Origin: Epinephelus fuscoguttatus | Lineage: Eukaryota; Chordata; Actinopteri; Perciformes; Serranidae | Assembly: GCF_011397635.1 (NCBI RefSeq) | Contig: NC_064765.1 | Location: 379,001 to 443,000 of the forward strand | DNA: 64,000 bases | Direction of reading: 5' to 3' | In this document: positions 1 through 12,382 of the stretch, one piece after another | Numbering within the stretch: the stretch's first letter is position 1 | How the letters are laid out: every line of letters begins with the position of its first letter | Notes under the pieces: generated by a model | What the model saw: the letters and a program-made list of their open reading frames with translations, nothing else | Told to the model about the DNA's origin: nothing | The model's database searches: none | Program-made: the position numbers and the translations under genes

Positions 1-3000
1 GTTAGCGGGACACACATCTGTATATGGAGGTTAGCTAGACACATATCTGTATATGGAGGTTAGCTAGACACATATCTGTATATGGAGGTTAACGGGACAC
101 ATCTGTATATGGAGGTTAACGGGACACACATCTGTATATGGAGGTTAACGGGACACATATCTGTATATGGAGGTTAACGGGACACACATCTGTATATGGA
201 GGTTAGCTAGACACATATCTGTATATGGAGGTTAACGGGACACATCTGTAAATAGAGGATAACGGGACACACATCTGTATATGGAGGTTAGCTAGACACA
301 TATCTGTAAATGGAGGTTAGCTAAACACATATCTGTATATGGAGGTTAGCTAGACACATATCTGTATATGGAGGTTAGCTAGACACATATCTGTATATGG
401 AGGTTAGCTAAACACACATCTGTATATGGAGGTTAGCTAGACACACATCTGTATATGGAGGTTAGCTAGACACATATCTGTATATGGAGGTTAGCTAGAC
501 ACATCTGTATATGGAGGTTAGCGGGACACACATCTGTATATGGAGGTTAGCTAGACACATCTGTATATGGAGGTTAACGGGACACACATCTGTATATGGA
601 GGTTAGCGGGACACATCTGTATATGGAGGTTAGCTAGACACATCTGTATATGGAGGTTAACGGGACACACATCTGTATATGGAGGTTAGCGGGACACATC
701 TGTATATGGAGGTTAGCTAGACACATCTGTATATGGAGGTTAACGGGACACACATCTGTATATGGAGGTTAGCGGGACACATCTGTATATGGAGGTTAAC
801 GGGACACACATCTGTATATGGAGGTTAACGGGACACATCTGTATATGGAGGTTAACGGGACACACATCTGTATATGGAGGTTAACGGGACACATCTGTAT
901 ATGGAGGTTAACGGGACACACATCTGTATATGGAGGTTAGCTAGACACATATCTGTATATGGAGGTTAACGGGACACACATCTGTATATGGAGGTTAACG
1001 GGACACATCTGTATATGGAGGTTAACGGGACACACATCTGTATATGGAGGTTAACGGGACACATCTGTATATGGAGGTTAACGGGACATATCTGTATATG
1101 GAGGTTAACGGGACACACATCTGTATATGGAGGTTAACGGGACACATCTGTATATGGAGGTTAACGGGACACACATCTGTATATGGAGGTTAACGGGACA
1201 CATCTGTATATGGAGGTTAACGGGACATATCTGTATATGGAGGTTAGCGGGACACACATCTGTATATGGAGGTTAGCTAGACACATATCTGTATATGGAG
1301 GTTAACGGGACACACATCTGTATATGGAGGTTAACGGGACACATCTGTATATGGAGGTTAACGGGACACACATCTGTATATGGAGGTTAACGGGACACAT
1401 CTGTATATGGAGGTTAACGGGACACACGTGTATATGGAGGTTAACGGGACACATATCTGTATATGGAGGTTAACGGGACACACATCTGTATATGGAGGTT
1501 AGCTAGACACATATCTGTATATGGAGGTTAACGGGACACATCTGTAAATAGAGGATAACGGGACACACATCTGTAAATAGAGGATAACGGGACACACATC
1601 TGTATATGGAGGTTAGCTAGACACATATCTGTATATGGAGGTTAGCGGGACACATATCTGTAAATGGAGGTTAACGGGACACATATCTGTATATGGAGGT
1701 TAGTTAGACACATATCTGTATATGGAGGTTAACGGGACACATATCTGTATATGGAGGTTAGCTAAACACACATCTGTATATGGAGGTTAGCTAGACACAC
1801 ATCTGTATATGGAGGTTAGCTAGACACATATCTGTATATGGAGGTTAGCGGGACACATATCTGTATATGGAGGTTAGCTAGACACATATCTGTATATGGA
1901 GGTTAGCGGGACACATATCTGTATATGGAGGTTAGCTAGACACATATCTGTATATGGAGGTTAACGGGACACATATCTGTATATGGAGGTTAGCTAGACA
2001 CACATCTGTATATGGAGGTTAACGGGACACATATCTGTATATGGAGGTTAGCTAGACACATATCTGTATATGGAGGTTAGCTAGACACATATCTGTATAT
2101 GGAGGTTAGCGGGACACACATCTGTATATGGAGGTTAGCTAGACACATCTGTATATGGAGGTTAGCGGGACACACATCTGTATATGGAGGTTAGCGGGAC
2201 ACACATCTGTATATGGAGGTTAGCGGGACACACATCTGTATATGGAGGTTAGCTAGACACACATCTGTATATGGAGGTTAGCGGGACACACATCTGTATA
2301 TGGAGGTTAGCGGGACACACATCTGTATATGGAGGTTAGCGGGACACACATCTGTATATGGAGGTTAGCTAGACACATATCTGTATATGGAGGTTAGCGG
2401 GACACACATCTGTATATGGAGGTTAGCTAGACACATCTGTATATGGAGGTTAACGGGACACACATCTGTATATGGAGGTTATCTATACACACATCTGTAT
2501 ATGGAGGTTAGCGGGACACATATCTGTATCTGGAGGTTATCGGGACACACATCTGTATATGGAGGTTAGCTAGACACATATCTGTATATGGAGGTTAGCG
2601 GGACACATATCTGTATATGGAGGTTAGCTAGACACATCTGTATATGGAGGATAACGGGACACACATCTGTATATGGAGGTTAACGGGACACATATCTGTA
2701 AATGGAGGTTAACGGGACACATATCTGTATATGGAGGTGAACGGGACACATATCTGTAAATGGAGGTTAACGGGACACATATCTGTATATGGAGGTTAAC
2801 GGGACACACATCTGTATATGGCGGTTAATGGGACACATCTGTAAATAGAGGATAACGGGACACACATCTGTAAATGGAGGTTAACGGGACACATCTGTGA
2901 ATAGAGTTAACGGGACACACATCTGTATATGGAGGTTAACGGACACATATCTGTAAATGGAGGTTAACGGACACACATCTGTATATGGAGGTTAACGGAC

Positions 3001-5008
3001 ACATATCTGTAAATGGAGGTTAACGGACACATATCTGTATATGGAGGTGAACGGGACACATATCTGTAAATGGAGGTTAACGGACACATATCTGTATATG
3101 GAGGTTAACGGACACACATCTCTATATGGAGGTTCACGGGACACACATCTGTATATGGAGGTTAACGGGACACATATCTGTATATGGAGGTTAACGGGAC
3201 ACACATCTGTAAATGGAGGTTAACGGGACACATATCTGTATATGGAGGTTAACGGGACACACATCTGTAAATGGAGGTTAGCTAGACACACATCTGTATA
3301 TGGAGGTTAGCTAGACACATATCTGTATATGGAGGTTAGCTAGACACATATCTGTATATGGAGGTTAGCGGGACACACATCTGTATATGGAGGTTAGCTA
3401 GACACATCTGTATATGGAGGTTAGCGGGACACACATCTGTATATGGAGGTTAGCTAGACACATATCTGTATATGGAGGTTAGCGGGACACACATCTGTAT
3501 ATGGAGGTTAGCTAGACACATCTGTATATGGAGGTTAACGGGACACACATCTGTATATGGAGGTTAGCTAGACACACATCTGTATATGGAGGTTAGCTGG
3601 ACACATATCTGTATGTGGAGGTTAACGGGACACCCATCTGTATATGGAGGTTAGCTAGACACATATCTGTATATGGAGGTTAGCGGGACACATATCTGTA
3701 TATGGAGGTTAGCTAGACACATCTGTATATGGAGGATAACGGGACACACATCTGTATATGGAGGTTAACGGGACACATATCTGTAAATGGAGGTGAACGG
3801 GACACATATCTGTATATGGAGGTTAACGGGACACATATCTGTATATGGAGGTTAACGGGACACACATCTGTATATGGCGGTTAATGGGACACATCTGTAA
3901 ATAGAGGATAACGGGACACACATCTGTAAATGGAGGTTAACGGGACACATCTGTAAATAGAGGATAACGGGACACATCTGTATATGGAGGTTAACGGGAC
4001 ACATATCTGTAAATGGAGGTTAACGGGACACACATCTGTATATGGAGGTTAACGGGACACATATCTGTAAATGGAGGTTAACGGGACACATATCTGTATA
4101 TGGAGGTGAACGGGACACATATCTGTAAATGGAGGTTAACGGGACACATATCTGTATATGGAGGTTAACGGGACACACATCTGTATATGGAGGTTAACGG
4201 GACACACATCTGTAAATGGAGGTTAACGGGACACATATCTGTATATGGAGGTTAACGGGACACACATCTGTAAATGGAGGTTAACGGGACACATATCTGT
4301 ATATGGCGGTTAACGGGACACACATCTGTAAATGGAGGTTAACGGGACACACATCTGTAAATGGAGGTTAACTGGACACATATCTGTATATGGAGGTTAA
4401 CGGGACACACATCTGTATATGGAGGTTAACTGGACACATATCTGTAAATGGAGGTTAACGGGACACACATCTGTAAATGGAGGTTAACGGGACACACATC
4501 TGTAAATGGAGGTTAACTGGACACATATCTGTAAATGGAGGTTAACGGGACACATCTGTAAATAGAGGATAACGGGACACACATCTGTAAATGGAGGTTA
4601 ACGGGACACATCTGTAAATAGAGGATAACGGGACACATCTGTATATGGAGGTTAACGGGACACATCTGTATATGGAGGTTAACGGGACACACATCTGTAA
4701 ATAGAGGATAACGGGACACACATCTGTAAATGGAGGTTAACTGGACAAATATCTGTATATGGAGGTTAATGGGACACATCTGTAAATGGAGGTTAACGGG
4801 ACACACATCTGTAAATGGAGGTTAACAGGACATGTGTAAATGGAGGTTAATGGGACATGTGTAAATGGAGGTTAATGGGACACATATCTGTGTATGAAGG
4901 TTAACGGGACACGTCTGTATATGGAGGTTAATGGGACACATATCTGTGTATGAAGGTTAACGGGACACGTCTGTATATGGAGGTTAACGGGACACGCATC
5001 TGTGTATC
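1..5008. repeat. 27/29-bp minisatellite array (pgrmc2 intron 1)
   Basis: About 5 kb of head-to-tail units beginning GGTTAACGGGACACA or GGTTAGCTAGACACA and ending CTGTATATGGA. Units are 27 or 29 bp, depending on whether the middle reads ACACAT, ACACACAT or ACACATAT. The left edge lies outside the window; the right edge decays into unique sequence near 5008. It sits upstream of the second-to-last pgrmc2 coding exon on the same strand, so it is most simply intron 1 of that gene. Short open frames on both strands are by-products of units whose length is close to a multiple of three. Confidence 0.97.
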
Positions 5009-5430
5009 TCTTCAGGTTGATCTCAGGACCTCTATTGATCTCTGATCAGAGCTGAAACCAGGACAGAAATCACATCTGGTTATTTTCAGGCTGAACGACA
5101 ACACACGATTTATATCTCAATATTTTCTACATGTTCACAAACATGTTGATAAAAACACACTGAGATCAAAATAAAATACAGAGACGGGGATTTTATTCTA
5201 TTATCTATTTTATTTTGAAAATATACAGCTGCAAAACATGTAAATGAACTATGATAGAAAATAAACAGCAAGACAGTACATTAACTTTTTGTTTTATTAT
5301 AATAATTTACTTATTTTTAAATGGATAACAGGGCTGTATGTTCACTTTTACTTAATTTATTTGTATTTATTTTTAAATATTTAACGGCTGTACGTCAACT
5401 TTTTATTTGTTTATTTTATATAGTTTTAAA
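5009..5430. other. AT-rich intron sequence, pgrmc2 intron 1
   Basis: Unique AT-rich sequence between the large minisatellite and the 27-bp repeat. I see no open frame, no recognisable mobile element and no exon for the pgrmc2 membrane-anchor region, so the first coding exon must lie left of the window. Confidence 0.6.
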
Positions 5431-5433
5431 ATC

Positions 5434-5626
5434 ATGTGTGAGAGGATGAACTGATGGATCGTGTGTGAGAGGATGAACTGATGGGTCATGTGTGAGAGGA
5501 TGAACTGATGGGTCGTGTGTGAGAGGATGAACTGATGGGTCATGTGTGAGAGGATGAACTGATGGGTCGTGTGTGAGAGGATGAACTGATGGATCGTGTG
5601 TGAGAGGATGAACTGATGGGTCATGT
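5434..5626. repeat. 27-bp tandem repeat next to pgrmc2 exon 2 acceptor
   Basis: About seven copies of a 27-bp unit (GTGTGAGAGGATGAACTGAT followed by GGRTCRT). The last copy ends about 9 bp before the AG acceptor at 5634-5635, so the array forms most of the 3' end of the intron. Each unit carries CTGAT, which fits the loose branch-point consensus; the last two candidate branch adenines are at 5616 and 5589, 19 and 46 nt from the acceptor. Confidence 0.93.
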
Positions 5627-5635
5627 TGTCCTCAG

Positions 5636-7463
5636 ACGGTCCTTATGGTATCTTTGCGGGTCGGGACGCGTCCAGAGGACTCGCCACCTTCTGCCTGGAG
5701 AAGGATGCCCTGAGGGACGAGTACGACGACCTGTCAGACCTCAACGCCGTCCAGATGGAGAGCGTGAGGGAGTGGGAGATGCAGTTTATGGGTACGTTTG
5801 TTCCTCATGTTCCCACCACAAATTAACACGTCCATTAGTCTTTGAGATCACGGAGACATTCAGTGTCTTCACTTCCTTTCTGTCCCACCGTATCTCTGTA
5901 TGTCCCTGTCTGTCCCACACTGACGACCTGAAACACTGAAGTTTACCTGCTGACAGATTCTGTGACACCTTACAGTCTGAACTACAGGTCACACACTGTT
6001 CCTCAGGTGTAACTTTGGGTTCTCACAGTCATTGAAATGCTGGAAAAGTCCTGGAATTGTATTTGGACTGAGGTAGTTAGAGTAATCCTCTGTGGGTAAC
6101 CTTCCCTGTAACGTAAAGATGCGACACACCAAGCTGATGTTCCGCCGTCGTTCAGTGTTGGGCCGTCAGTGAGCGTCCGTCGTCTTTGTCGGTGCTGTTG
6201 CCCCTTGTCCCCCCCTTCGTCGCCCTCCTCGTCAGCCCCTTGTCGGAGCAGAAGGTACGTGCTGACGTCTTTGCGGTGTGTTCAGGTGCAACTTTTTGGC
6301 TGAGATACGGTGATGTCAGGTGATGCAGCAGGGGGCTCACGGTTACACCAAAACAAATGCTGAAAACTGAATCGCTTCTCATTTTCATTTTGAAAAAGTT
6401 CTGCATTCAGATGAAAACGTTTTGATAACAGTCTCCGTGCACACGGATCTGCAGAAATCACCAAAGCGCTGTAGTGTCCGTGCCAGGCCCGTAGGTGGCG
6501 GTGTGACTTTGTAATGAAACGACACACGCCTGCGCACATGCGCTTCCTTCTACAGAGCGATGATGTATAAACAAACAAAATGGCAACCACACAAAAGTTT
6601 GTCTGGATGGACGACGAGGAGAAGCTGCTACAGTAAATCTATACGCTGATAGATTAAACAGTTTGATCGGCCAACCAGAGCACGGGAGGCCGCCATTGTT
6701 GTTGTGATGGTTGACTTCCTCGCACATGTCTAGTGACTGGAACTGTAATGAGCATGTGTGGAAAGTCTCTGTTTTCAGAGGAACTGCGTATTGCAAGTTT
6801 ACATGACAATGGAGACATCGCTGTTTTAAAAAAAAAAACGCACTCTGGAACCCATTTTCAAAACATTGAGTTTTCAGTCCCCAAAACGCCGCCGTCGTGT
6901 AAACGACCAGCCAAAACACAACTAAAGTTAACTGTTGGAATCATCGTATAAACAGGACCTGAGACTGGAGAAGAGCGAGGTGTCGGTGAGGTCACATCAC
7001 CGTTCTTCACGTGTTCATCGTCCTGCAGGTTGCCGAGTTTTCTCAGGTGGTTAAAAACGTGTCATCACTCTGTTTTCTCCTAAATCTGTTGTACTTCAAA
7101 CCACAGGTGGTGACGGCCGATGAATGGATGAATTTTGTTCACTGTTGACCTGTGACCTAATCACTCAGGACTCGTGTTAGCACCAGGTGTGACACACTTG
7201 TCTACTTATTGATGATAGAAGACGACCTGCACGTTATTTGATGATGATGATGTTTTACTGTACACTTATTAATCGCAGCAGCGTCACAGAGGCTGTTACA
7301 GGAAGTCCCTCCCTCCCTTTGACGCACCACTGTGTGACCTCCTCCTTTCTGTCCATGTCTTCCAGAAAAATACGATTACGTGGGCCGGTTGCTGAAGCCG
7401 GGCGACGAGCCGTCGGAGTACACGGACGAAGAGGACATCAAGGACCACCTGAAGCACGACTGA
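5636..7463 (+). CDS. pgrmc2: Membrane-associated progesterone receptor component 2, 3' part (last two coding exons)
   Basis: PGRMC2 is a single-pass ER membrane protein with a cytochrome-b5-like haem-binding domain, implicated in haem trafficking and P450 support. Exon 5636-5791 encodes the second half of that domain ([18 protein letters not shown], then [20 protein letters not shown]). Exon 7366-7463 encodes the tail ([32 protein letters not shown], stop). The split codon G|AA joins them in frame, with AG acceptors at 5634-5635 and 7364-7365 and a GT donor at 5792. The tail [11 protein letters not shown] matches PGRMC2 rather than PGRMC1, which has YHHVGKLLKEG. The membrane anchor and the first half of the domain are outside the window. 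The frame is undamaged. Intron 2 (5792-7365) shows nothing but unique sequence. Confidence 0.95.
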
Positions 7464-8687
7464 GGTTCATCACACCGACCAAAGCCAGGAGCCCCAAACA
7501 GCTGCGACAGACGGCCCCCGGCCCCCCACACCTCCTTCTGACACTCCTGTAACCTGCCCCGCCCCCCTACTCCTCAACCTGTCCGCTGCCGTGGCGCCTC
7601 TGAAGGGCGGGACTCCCAGACCTCCGCCCCTCTCCCTCCCTCTTCATCTTGTGACCATGACCACCAACAGGAAGTCAGGGGGGAGGGGCTTGTGCCATTA
7701 GACCAATCTGAAACTCACCCACCAAATCTCTTAGTCATTTCTCTGGGGGGTGTCGGGGGGGACGTATGGTGATGGTGGTCGCCGCTGAGCACCAGGTGGA
7801 GGTTGGTCAGACGTAGGAACACGTTGGTGGAAGACGATGGGACAGGAAGCAGATTGTCTCTTTTATCTTTGGTTTTGTCACATGATTGCAACTGAAACTG
7901 CTTCAGCTTGGGACGGCGCATCAATCAATCATTTCTCTTCTTCTTTCAATACCCCCTCCTCCCCCTCCCTCCTCAGCGAGAGGGCGGAGCTGCAGCCTCA
8001 GACGCAGCGCCGTGGAGACGGGCGGGGCCTTTTCCTGTTGTGTTTGTAGTGACATCACTACTAGTTCTCTTTGTTTGTCACCATGTGATTGTATCTGTGG
8101 AGTAGCATAGAGGGGGAGGGGTGGGGGGAGGGGTCAGAGGTCCTCGCCATATGAAACCTGTTGATGAATGACATCATACGGACTGAACACAAAGGGAAGG
8201 TGACCATAAGGCAGTCCCAATCAATCCACTCATTTGTTTACACGCCTCCTGACGAGCGAAACGCCCCCAAAAAAGGTCCAAGTATTAATCGTGCCTTATT
8301 TAGTTTGTCGTGTCAGTGCTGAGCGTCAGAGAGGAGGTGGGCGGGGCGAAGGGATGGAGGCGGCACTCCCCCAGACTCACTTCACCACCTGTAAATATTC
8401 CGTATGAATTCTCAGTGTTACTGCCATATTTCTGTCGGTGATGAACTCCATCGTGTAACTGCGACGTCGTATCGGCCAAAACCCCAAAAATGGTTTGCGT
8501 TTTTTCTTTGGTTCTTTTTAAATGTGGGTGAATCTCCAAAAAATAAAAAATAACAAAGAGGGCGGAGCTCAGAGCGGCAGGGCGGGACCGGGAGCTTATC
8601 TGTAAATATATCTATCATTTTATTAAAGCATGTGCAACAACAGTGAGCTATGCCGACTCTCCACCACGTCATGTATTTAAATGTTGG

Positions 8688-8738
<51 letters not shown>

Positions 8739-8790
8739 ACAGAGGCAGGAAGGGATTTGTTCATGCATAATAAATCAATTTGGTTAATAA
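7464..8790 (+). other. pgrmc2: pgrmc2 3' UTR with poly(A) signals
   Basis: Sequence after the pgrmc2 stop has no sustained frame. It carries ATTAAA at 8622-8627 and AATAAA at 8769-8774, separated by a (TG)n tract at about 8691-8736, so there are two plausible transcript ends. A run of G-tracts lies at 8112-8133. The exact cleavage site cannot be settled from sequence alone. Confidence 0.6.
8691..8736. repeat. (TG)n microsatellite
   Basis: About 23 uninterrupted TG dinucleotides between the two candidate pgrmc2 poly(A) signals. Confidence 0.97.
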
Positions 8791-8924
8791 CTGAAGCCGT
8801 CTGGCGTTTCTTTGATCTGAGAGGCAGCTTTGAAAAATGTTTCTTTAAGAGGTTTAAACAGGAAGTGACGACGCAGAGACGCAGACGGACACACCAGCAC
8901 CAGCTCAGCTCATTCAGCCTGTCA

Positions 8925-9450
8925 CCAGAGCAGATCATTCAGCCTGTCACCAGATCAGATCATTCAGCCTGTCAACAGATCAGATCATTCAGCCTGTCAA
9001 CAGATCAGATCATTCAGCCTGTCACCAGAGCAGATCATTCAGCCTGTCACCAGATCAGATCATTCAGCCTGTCAACAGATCAGATCATTCAGCCTGTCAC
9101 CAGTTCAGATCATTAGCCAGTTATCAGATCAGATCATTCAGCCAGTCACCAGATCAGATCATTCAGCCTGTCACCAGATCAGATCATTCAGCCTGTCACC
9201 AGATCAGATCATTCAGCCAGTCACCAGAGCAGATCATTCAGCCTGTCACCAGATCAGATCATTCAGCCTGTCACCAGATCAGATCATTAGCCAGTCATCA
9301 GATCAGATCATTCAGCCTGTCACCAGATCAGATCATTCAGCCTGTCACCAGATCAGATCATTAGCCAGTCATCAGATCAGATCATTCAGCCTGTCATCAG
9401 ATCAGATCATTCAGCCTGTCACCAGATCAGATCATTCAGCCAGTCACCAG
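8925..9450. repeat. 25-bp minisatellite
   Basis: About 21 copies of a 25-bp unit (CATTCAGCCTGTCACCAGAT followed by CAGAT), with sporadic GTCAACAG, GCCAGTCA and GTCATCAG variants. It lies between pgrmc2 and asmt and is not coding. Confidence 0.96.
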
Positions 9451-9599
9451 ATGTTTTTAAAGATGAATTTTAAAATACGTTAATGTGAAAACATGATTTA
9501 ATGACAGGAACATTTTTATGAATCAGTGAATCACCGACAGGTTAAAAACAATCTGAGGACATTTTGTTCTTTATTGAATTTTAACATTTTATGTCACTT

Positions 9600-9980
9600 T
9601 ATCTCTCATCATCATCATCATCATCATCATCACCACCATCATCATCATCATCACAGACATGTTCACTGAGGTGGAGATGGGACCGAGTTCAGAGTAAAAA
9701 TAAACCTCTCTGTCATCATCATCATCATCATCATCACCACCATCATCACCACAGCTCAACAGCGCCCCCAGTGCTCCTCCTGGTGACCTGCAGCTCCTCT
9801 CACTCACTGATGTTTCTGAGTTACACTGTTGTTTCTATCGGCCATCACACGCACAGCAGCCTCAGAGCCTCAGACCCGGAGCCTCAGACCCGGAGCCTCA
9901 GACCCGGAGCAGGGGGACTTAAATCCGCCGAACATCTCACTGTATCACCGACAGACAGACAGACAGACAGACAGACAGCT
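9600..9980. repeat. Simple repeats (CAT)n and (CAGA)n
   Basis: Two CAT trinucleotide tracts (about 9608-9655 and 9712-9752), three copies of an 18-bp unit containing CCTCAGACCCGGAG (about 9858-9910) and a CAGA tract (about 9951-9978). The 166-residue open frame across this region is low-complexity and not supported as a gene. Confidence 0.9.
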
Positions 9981-10239
9981 GCTGCTGCTGAACGCAACAC
10001 GACATCTGATCTTATCTGGGTTAAAACAAACGTAAAACCTCCGCCTGCCCCGCTCAGGATCAGACCATCTTTAAATCTGACAACAGACTAAACTCCTCCG
10101 ATAAATCCTCGAGGAACGGAGCTTCTTCCAGGCGACACATCCGGTGAGCGATGATCCGATAAACAGGATGTTTGTTCGGATTCATTCAAACAGAACTTCA
10201 TGAATTCCTTTTTATGAATTAACGGTCTGATGTGTGTGA

Positions 10240-10273
<34 letters not shown>

Positions 10274-10608
10274 TGTCTGTGTGTTTGTGTGTGTGTTTGT
10301 GTGTCTGTGTGTGCAGTTAGGGGCTGTTGTGTACTAATCAGCAGTGTGACTCTCCAACATAAATCAGTTTTTAGTTTTCTGATGTTTTAAAGTTAAAAGT
10401 TAAATCCATGTTAAATGGGACACAGATCAAAGTGATGCTGATGAAATGTCACGATTTTAAGATCAGATGTGGTTCATCACATGATGTGTTCAAAGACTGT
10501 AGGAAATCAGAAAATCCAACAATAATTTGTGGTTTTATAGTTTCTAGGATAGATGATGTTTATTTTGGTACACCCCCCCCCCCCCCCATCAATAAGGTAC
10601 AGTCCCTA
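9981..10608 (+). promoter_or_regulatory. asmt: asmt 5' flank / probable promoter region
   Basis: Intergenic sequence directly upstream of the asmt start codon, with a long TG-rich stretch (about 10238-10315) and a C13-15 run at about 10572-10587. I cannot place a TATA box, a transcription start or pineal/retina-type binding sites with confidence. The frame is open from 10408 into the asmt start, but the upstream residues do not resemble the family. Confidence 0.4.
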
Positions 10609-11872
10609 ATGGCAGAGCATCTGTCCCAGAGTGAGCTCGACTATCCCTTCAAACTGCTGGAGTATTTCAACGGCTTCAGAGTGTCAAAGGTAAAAATTGA
10701 ACCCCTCATTTATTATTTAAGTTTCTGTCAGTGATGTCACAGAGTCTGTTACTGATCAATATGATCTATAAACTGATCAATATGATCTATTAACTGTTTG
10801 ATGTGATCAATATGATCTATAAACTGATCAATATGATCTATAAACTGATCAATATGATCTATTAACTGTTTGATGTGATCAATATGATCTATAAACTGAT
10901 CAATATGATCTATGTATTGATGTGCAGGTGTTGCTGTGTCTCTGCTGCAGGTGATATTCTCAGCCTGTGAACTCGGAGTCTTCGACCTCCTGTTAAAGTC
11001 TCAGGAGCCGCTCAGCGCTCAACATGTGGCTCAAGAGCTCAGAACCAGTGAGGACGGGATGGAGAGGCTACTGGACGCACTGGTGGGCATCGAGATACTG
11101 GAGGTGGAGAACATGGACGGGACAGGTGAGGAAGAGGAGGAGGAGGAGTGGGAAGAGGGGGTGATGGTGATGATGATGGTGGTGATGAATATGATGATGA
11201 TGACGATGATGATGTGTCCATGTGTCTCAGCTGTGTACAGCAGTACAGACGTGGCAAACCTGTATCTGGCCAAAGGAAGCAGCAAGTCTCTGCATGACAT
11301 GATCATCTACCAATCACAGACCATCTACCCTCTGTGGAACAACATGGTGGATGCCGTCAGGTCAGTGGGGCATCATGGGAGTTTCAGGTCCTGTGTCTGT
11401 GATCAGATTAATGTAGGACTGTGTGGAGATGAATCTGATGTTCAGAGCTGAGGTCAAAGGTCACAACAGCAGGGTCATATAGATGTAGGAAACATGGAGG
11501 ACAACAGTGAAGGTCCCATGTTCTTTGGTTAGGGTTGGGGTTGGGTCTGGAACAGGACCAGTTAGGGTTGGGTCTGGAACAGAACCAGTTCCATGATGGT
11601 GGAGAAAAGGGGAATGGATTCAGTGACCTCTGCACAACCTCACTTCCTGTCAGGAGGACGGTGAAGCTCACATGACAGAGGTTAAGGCTCAGTGTGTTCA
11701 TCAGGACTAGAGTGATTCATGTCTCTGAGGCTGCACAGGAAGTTCAGATTGTCTTCTCAGACTGAAGCAGAGAAGAAGCTGGCTCAGGCTTGTCCTGTAC
11801 CAGCCCCTAGTTAGGCTGACTTAGGCCTAGTCTGCCGGAGGACCCCCCTATAATACACCGGGCCCCTTCTCT

Positions 11873-11906
<34 letters not shown>

Positions 11907-12334
11907 TCCTATTACTGCATCTTGCTAACCCGGCCATTCTGGATGTCACTAACTCGGCCATTCTGGATGTCACTAACTCGGCCATTCTGGATGTCACTAA
12001 CTCGGCCATTCTGGATGTCACTAACTCGGCTTCTTCTCCGGAGCCTTTGTGCTCCACTGTCTCTCAGATTAACTCATATCACAGCGGTGCCTGGACAGCG
12101 TGACGTGTGTGGTTGTGCTGCTGCCGTGGTCCTGCCAGATGCCTCCTGCTGCTGCTGCTGCCATCATTAGTCATTAGTCATACTTCTACTGTTATTATAC
12201 ACATATGACTATTGTCACACATGTATACTGCCAGATATTAATACATACTTTCAACATATTGTACCGCAGTAGCCAGAACTATAACTATAATATTATTACT
12301 TTCAATAATGTTGTTGTAAGCTACTGTCATTACC

Positions 12335-12382
<48 letters not shown>

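Noticed and set aside
2387-3223. Repetitive open frames (MEVNGTHICIWRL-type and the antisense MCPVNLHIQIC-type) in the first minisatellite
   Set aside because: They arise because neighbouring 27/29-bp units keep frame for short distances; they exist on both strands, lack any domain and break whenever unit length changes.
1-5008. Possible steroid-receptor elements in the GGGACACATCTGT units of the intron of a progesterone-receptor-component gene
   Set aside because: The half-sites and the spacing do not fit the 3-bp-spaced inverted GRE/PRE consensus, and PGRMC2 is not a nuclear receptor; the coincidence is nominal.
6458-6919. 153-residue minus-strand frame in pgrmc2 intron 2
   Set aside because: No recognisable domain, no splice or start context, unbiased composition; treated as chance.
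10408-10608. N-terminal extension of asmt from the in-frame ATG at 10408
   Set aside because: The extra residues, including a Pro run from a C-homopolymer, have no counterpart in the family; the ATG at 10609 matches the usual length.
11848-12170. MSLTRPFW / MAELVTSR repeat peptides
   Set aside because: Translation of the 24-bp unit in the L2 3' UTR, present in different copy number in the other L2 copies.
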